Shown: positions 61,220 through 64,000 of the stretch, one piece after another
Numbering within the stretch: position 1 is the first letter of the stretch
Layout: each line of letters starts with the position of its first letter
Origin: Allobaculum sp. Allo2
GTDB lineage: Bacteria > Bacillota_I > Bacilli_A > Erysipelotrichales > Erysipelotrichaceae
Assembly: GCF_022701175.1 (NCBI RefSeq)
Contig: NZ_CP078088.1
Span: 1,302,001 to 1,366,000 of the forward strand
DNA: 64,000 bases
Reading direction: 5' to 3'
Made by a program: the position numbers and the translations under genes
Notes under the pieces: generated by a model
Told to the model about the DNA's origin: nothing
What the model saw: the letters and a program-made list of their open reading frames with translations, nothing else
The model's database searches: none

Positions 61220-61936
61220 ATGGAAGAATCGTTTGAAAATCACTTTCTGGAACAGGGAAAAGGGAAACCCTGATCCTGCTTCATGGAAACGGGGAAGAAA
61301 GCAGCTATTTTGAAAAGCAGATCGAAGAATTCTCCAGATATTATCGCGTGATCGCAATCGATACGCGCGGACATGGAAAGACGCTCCGAGGCAGAGCTCC
61401 ATTTACCATTCGTCAGTTTGCACAGGCTCTGAAGGCGTTCATGGATCAGCACAATATTGTCCGGGCGAATCTTCTCGGCTTTTCCGACGGGGCCAACATC
61501 GCCATGATTTTTGCGATGAAATATCCTGATCGCATCGACCGGCTCATTCTGGACGGCGGAAATCTGACCCCGGACGGTGTTCGGTCTGGCACACAGATTC
61601 CTATTGAAATCGGGTACAGAATGGCCAGTTTCTTTAAAAAGTTCAGTCCAAAAGCCAGAACAACTGCGGAACTGCTGGGACTGATGGTGAACGATCCGAA
61701 TATTAATCCAGAGGATCTGACGAAGATTCAGGCACCGACGCTGGTCCTTGCAGGAACACGTGATGTCATTAAGGCTTCCCATACAAAAGCAATTGCCAAA
61801 GCCATCCCAGATTCCAGACTTGTCTTTATAACCGGCGATCATTATGTGGCTGCAAAAATCCGCAGACGTTTAATGCAGCCGTTCTTCACTTTTAAAACCG
61901 GAGATCACGCCGTCCGGCAAAAAGGAGTGTTTATGA
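61220..61936 (+). CDS. Alpha/beta hydrolase
   Basis: About 239 residues. The oxyanion region is LILLHGNGEESSYF, the nucleophile elbow LLGFSDGANIAM, the acid in LAGTRDVIKASH and the histidine in FITGDHYVAAKN. Substrate unknown. Indels near 61255, 61858 and 61892 disturb it; corrected, it ends LKPEITPSGKKECL with TGA at 61934-61936, overlapping the next ATG. Without correction it appears fused to the DUF523 protein, a false fusion. Confidence 0.8.
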
Positions 61937-62469
61937 AAACGGAAGATATCCTTTCCAGTCCAAATCCAAGTTCTAAAAGAGACACCAGCAGCTGTACCGG
62001 ATTAGCCGAATCTGAGAAGGTTGAAGCGTCCAGTCTCGAAGGAAAAACAATTCTGGTCAGCGCCTGTCTGCTCGGTGAGAAGTGCCGCTATGACCGGAAA
62101 AGCTGCCGGGATGAGGCGGTTATCGCATTAGGTAAACGCAATACGCTAATTCCGGTCTGCCCGGAATGTCTTTCCGGTCTTCCTACACCGCGAAAGCCTA
62201 TGGAAATTCTCGAAGATCGAGTACGGACAAAAGACGGAGACGATCTGACGGCGACCATGGAAGGCGGCATCGATAAGGCTATGGAAATCGTAAAGGAGAA
62301 ACAGCCGGATCTGGCTATTTTGATGGAACGGTCGCCTTCCTGCGGAAGTTCCATTATTTATGACGGTACATTTTCATCCAGACTCATTCCTGGGAAAGGT
62401 TTATTTACGCGCAAACTGGAAAAAGAGGGAATTCAGGTTGTCGGAAATCACGCACTTCAAGGTTGTTAA
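61933..62469 (+). CDS. DUF523 family protein
   Basis: 178 residues. After about 35 variable residues comes the conserved core: ILVSACLLGEKCRYD, LIPVCPECLSGLPTPRKPMEI, DDLTATMEGG and MERSPSCGSSIIYDGTFSSR. The cysteine pattern suggests metal or sulfur chemistry, but the function of DUF523 is not established. Starts four bases before the end of the hydrolase gene. The ptsH promoter overlaps its end. Confidence 0.85.
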   Translation: MKTEDILSSPNPSSKRDTSSCTGLAESEKVEASSLEGKTILVSACLLGEKCRYDRKSCRDEAVIALGKRNTLIPVCPECLSGLPTPRKPMEILEDRVRTKDGDDLTATMEGGIDKAMEIVKEKQPDLAILMERSPSCGSSIIYDGTFSSRLIPGKGLFTRKLEKEGIQVVGNHALQGC

Positions 62470-62491
62470 AACTATCAGGTTGCTTTAAAAT
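62463..62491 (+). promoter_or_regulatory. ptsH promoter
   Basis: TTGTTA (62463-62468) and TAAAAT (62486-62491) are separated by 17 bases; the -35 box overlaps the DUF523 stop codon. The leader before ATG 62524 is about 25 bases. Confidence 0.7.
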
Positions 62492-62523
62492 CAGATTGTA
62501 AGCGATTCAGGAGGAAATGAATC

Positions 62524-62790
62524 ATGAAACAAGCAACAGTTAAGGTTATTGACCCGGTAGGACTTCACGCACGTCCTGCTACAGTGGCCGTAAACGCAGC
62601 CAGCGGATGCAAGAGCGATGTCGTTCTGAACTTCAAAGGACGCGAATCCAACATGAAGTCCATCATGGGCGTTATGTCCCTGGGCATCCCGACACAGGCC
62701 GAAATCGTTATCTCCGCTACTGGTGACGACGAAGACGAAGCCATCGACAACATCGTTAACGCACTGCGCGCACAGAAAGTCATTGAATAA
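62524..62790 (+). CDS. ptsH: Phosphocarrier protein HPr
   Basis: An intact 88-residue protein. His15 in GLHARPAT carries phosphate from Enzyme I to EIIA proteins such as the mtlF product at 19496. Ser46 in NMKSIMGVMSLGI is the target of HPr kinase, the Firmicute link to CcpA. ATG follows AGGAGG. Its own promoter and terminator make it monocistronic here; ptsI is not adjacent. Confidence 0.96.
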   Translation: MKQATVKVIDPVGLHARPATVAVNAASGCKSDVVLNFKGRESNMKSIMGVMSLGIPTQAEIVISATGDDEDEAIDNIVNALRAQKVIE

Positions 62791-62800
62791 TCCGACACAG

Positions 62801-62825
62801 AAAAAGGCTCTCCGGAGCCCTTTTT
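62801..62825 (+). terminator. ptsH terminator
   Basis: GGCTC pairs with GAGCC across TCCG, flanked by A5 on the left and CTTTTT on the right, possibly bidirectional. Confidence 0.8.
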
Positions 62826-63035
62826 CTTTATCTGGAGATCACAGACCGCAAGCAGGTCTGGCCAGTCGGATGGACTGTGCGTTTTGCCGGTTTGTAACCA
62901 GATGTTTTCAAAGAATTCCCGCTTATTGCCTTGCCGTCCGGTCGATTCACACGCAGAAAAGGATTCCGAAAATAAACAGTTTGAAATCAATCTTTTTCAT
63001 TGAGGAATACAAGTTTTCGGGCAGAAAAGTCATAA

Positions 63036-63063
63036 TCGACCGACGATTGATTCATGTTATAAT
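63036..63063 (+). promoter_or_regulatory. Phosphoglucomutase promoter
   Basis: A consensus TATAAT (63058-63063) is 16 bases after TCGACC, a 4-of-6 match to the -35 consensus. Transcription would start near 63070, leaving a very short leader with the GGAGG site. Confidence 0.6.
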
Positions 63064-63087
63064 TTTTGCGAAATCGGAGGTTAAAAA

Positions 63088-64000
63088 ATGTCTGTTGTTG
63101 AAGAACGTTATCAGAAATGGGTCAACAGCCCAAACCTGGACGCGCGTTATAAAGAAGTACTGGAAAACATGACTCCAGAAGAAAAGAACGACGCGTTCTA
63201 CACCACTATTGAATTTGGAACTGCCGGTATGCGCGGCCTTCTTGGTCCGGGAACAAACCGTATTAATATCCACACCATTCGCAAAGCTACCCAGGGATTT
63301 GCGGACTACATCAAGGAAAATGGTCCGGAAGCCTGCAAAAGGGTATTGCAATCGGCTACGACAACCGTCACATGAGTAAGGAACTTGCCTTTGACTGCGC
63401 CGATCTCCTCGCCAAAAACGGAATCAAAGCGTATGTGTTTGAAAGCCTTCGTCCTACACCAGAACTGAGCTTTGCGGTCCGTCACCTCGGCTGCTTCGGC
63501 GGTATCATGATCACCGCCAGCCACAACCCCCGTCAGTACAACGGCTACAAGCTCTACGATGAAAAAGGATGCCAGCTCGTCCCGGATCTGGCTGCCAAAG
63601 TCATCGAAAAAGTCAACGCGATCGAAGATGAACTTGCTATCGATACCAACATTGCCGATGAGCAGAAAAAGCTCATCACCGTTATTGGTGAAGACGTTGA
63701 CCGTCCATACTACGAAGCCGTTAAGAGCATCCAATTGAACCCGGATGTAAAGAAAGACGTCAAGATCGTATTCTCCCCAGAACACGGTACCGCCAATGTA
63801 CCCGTTCGTGAGATTTATAAGGAAACCGGCTACACCTGCATTCCTGTTCTGGAACAGTGCACCCCGGATCCGGATTTCTCGAATACTCCGACACCAAACC
63901 CGGAACAGCCAGGCGCTTATGAACTCGCTCTGAAATACGCGAAGGAAAACGACGCGGATATTATCCTCGTCTGCGACCCAGATGCGGACCGCATGGGCGT
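63088..64000 (+). CDS. Phosphoglucomutase/phosphomannomutase (partial, runs off the window)
   Basis: The first about 305 residues of a phosphohexomutase. TTIEFGTAGMRGLLGPGTNR opens domain 1, the phosphoserine loop is GGIMITASHNPRQYNGYK and the metal-binding DPDADRMG ends the visible part. It interconverts glucose-6-phosphate and glucose-1-phosphate and so supplies the glgC substrate. One indel near 63339 breaks the frame (restored: ACKKGIAIGYDNRHMSKE). ATG 63088 follows GGAGG. Confidence 0.93.

Noticed and set aside
61348-62469. Apparent fusion of an alpha/beta hydrolase to a DUF523 protein
   Set aside because: Two one-base corrections (near 61858 and 61892) restore a normal hydrolase ending and a TGA that overlaps the ATG of DUF523. 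The fusion is an artefact of the indels.
1-64000. CRISPR array, prophage or rRNA genes
   Set aside because: No regularly spaced direct repeats, no phage structural or integrase genes and no rRNA-like sequence were seen in the window.

Overview
The window looks like a mid-GC Firmicute chromosome, most likely an Erysipelotrichia-type gut commensal. The grounds are inferential: a tig-lon-engB cluster in the Bacillus-type order (without clpX), a three-gene glgC-glgD-glgA glycogen operon, a group-B-like [FeFe] hydrogenase, PTS sugar uptake with HPr, class-specific TIR-TPR and patatin proteins, and AGGAGG ribosome sites. No rRNA or taxonomic marker is present. A single tRNA-Arg(UCU) lies at the left edge.

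The sequence has a strong technical signature. About 70 single-base frameshifts (my count by eye) break nearly every gene, almost all in A/T or C/G homopolymers. They hit housekeeping genes (nadE, lon, tig, glgC, pgm) whose reading resumes in the correct frame. I therefore annotate each gene over its full span and treat most breaks as consensus errors. Only about a dozen genes read through cleanly (engB, pfkB, glgD, glgA, ptsH, wzm-like, an ABC permease and a few others).

Layout. 1-3.2 kb: tRNA-Arg, an InlB-repeat protein, a DUF1828 protein and a second, unusual trigger factor. 3.6-6.7 kb: a large secreted LamG-metallophosphoesterase-FIVAR protein. 7.4-12.5 kb: hypothetical gene, tig, lon, engB. 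12.5-17 kb: a TIR-TPR gene bracketed by two copies of the engB 3' end plus terminator. 17-24 kb: a minus-strand mannitol-type PTS operon (mtlA with two EIIB domains, mtlR, mtlF, a 1-phosphofructokinase-like kinase and a SorE-like dehydrogenase). 24.2-26.7 and 42.4-46.6 kb: two nearly identical IS66-family elements, the second carrying a nested IS4-like element. 26.7-35.4 kb: nadE and an ABC-dependent polysaccharide export cluster with glycosyltransferases. 35.6-37.1 kb: [FeFe] hydrogenase. 37.6-42.3 kb: pseudouridine synthase, prepilin-peptidase-like protein and two tandem patatins. 46.6-50.9 kb: hybrid-cluster protein with a divergent HcpR-like regulator, a second pseudouridine synthase and a superoxide reductase. 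51-57 kb: three small or unknown proteins and a BMP/TrpX-like ABC transporter. 57-64 kb: glgCDA, alpha/beta hydrolase, DUF523, HPr and the start of phosphoglucomutase.

Functional links. Phosphoglucomutase, glgC/D/A and HPr together form a sugar-phosphate to glycogen module. Hcp/HcpR, superoxide reductase and the hydrogenase fit an anaerobe coping with oxygen and nitric oxide. The most unusual items are the TIR-TPR insertion at engB, the pair of trigger factors with complementary domain losses, and the IICBB permease.
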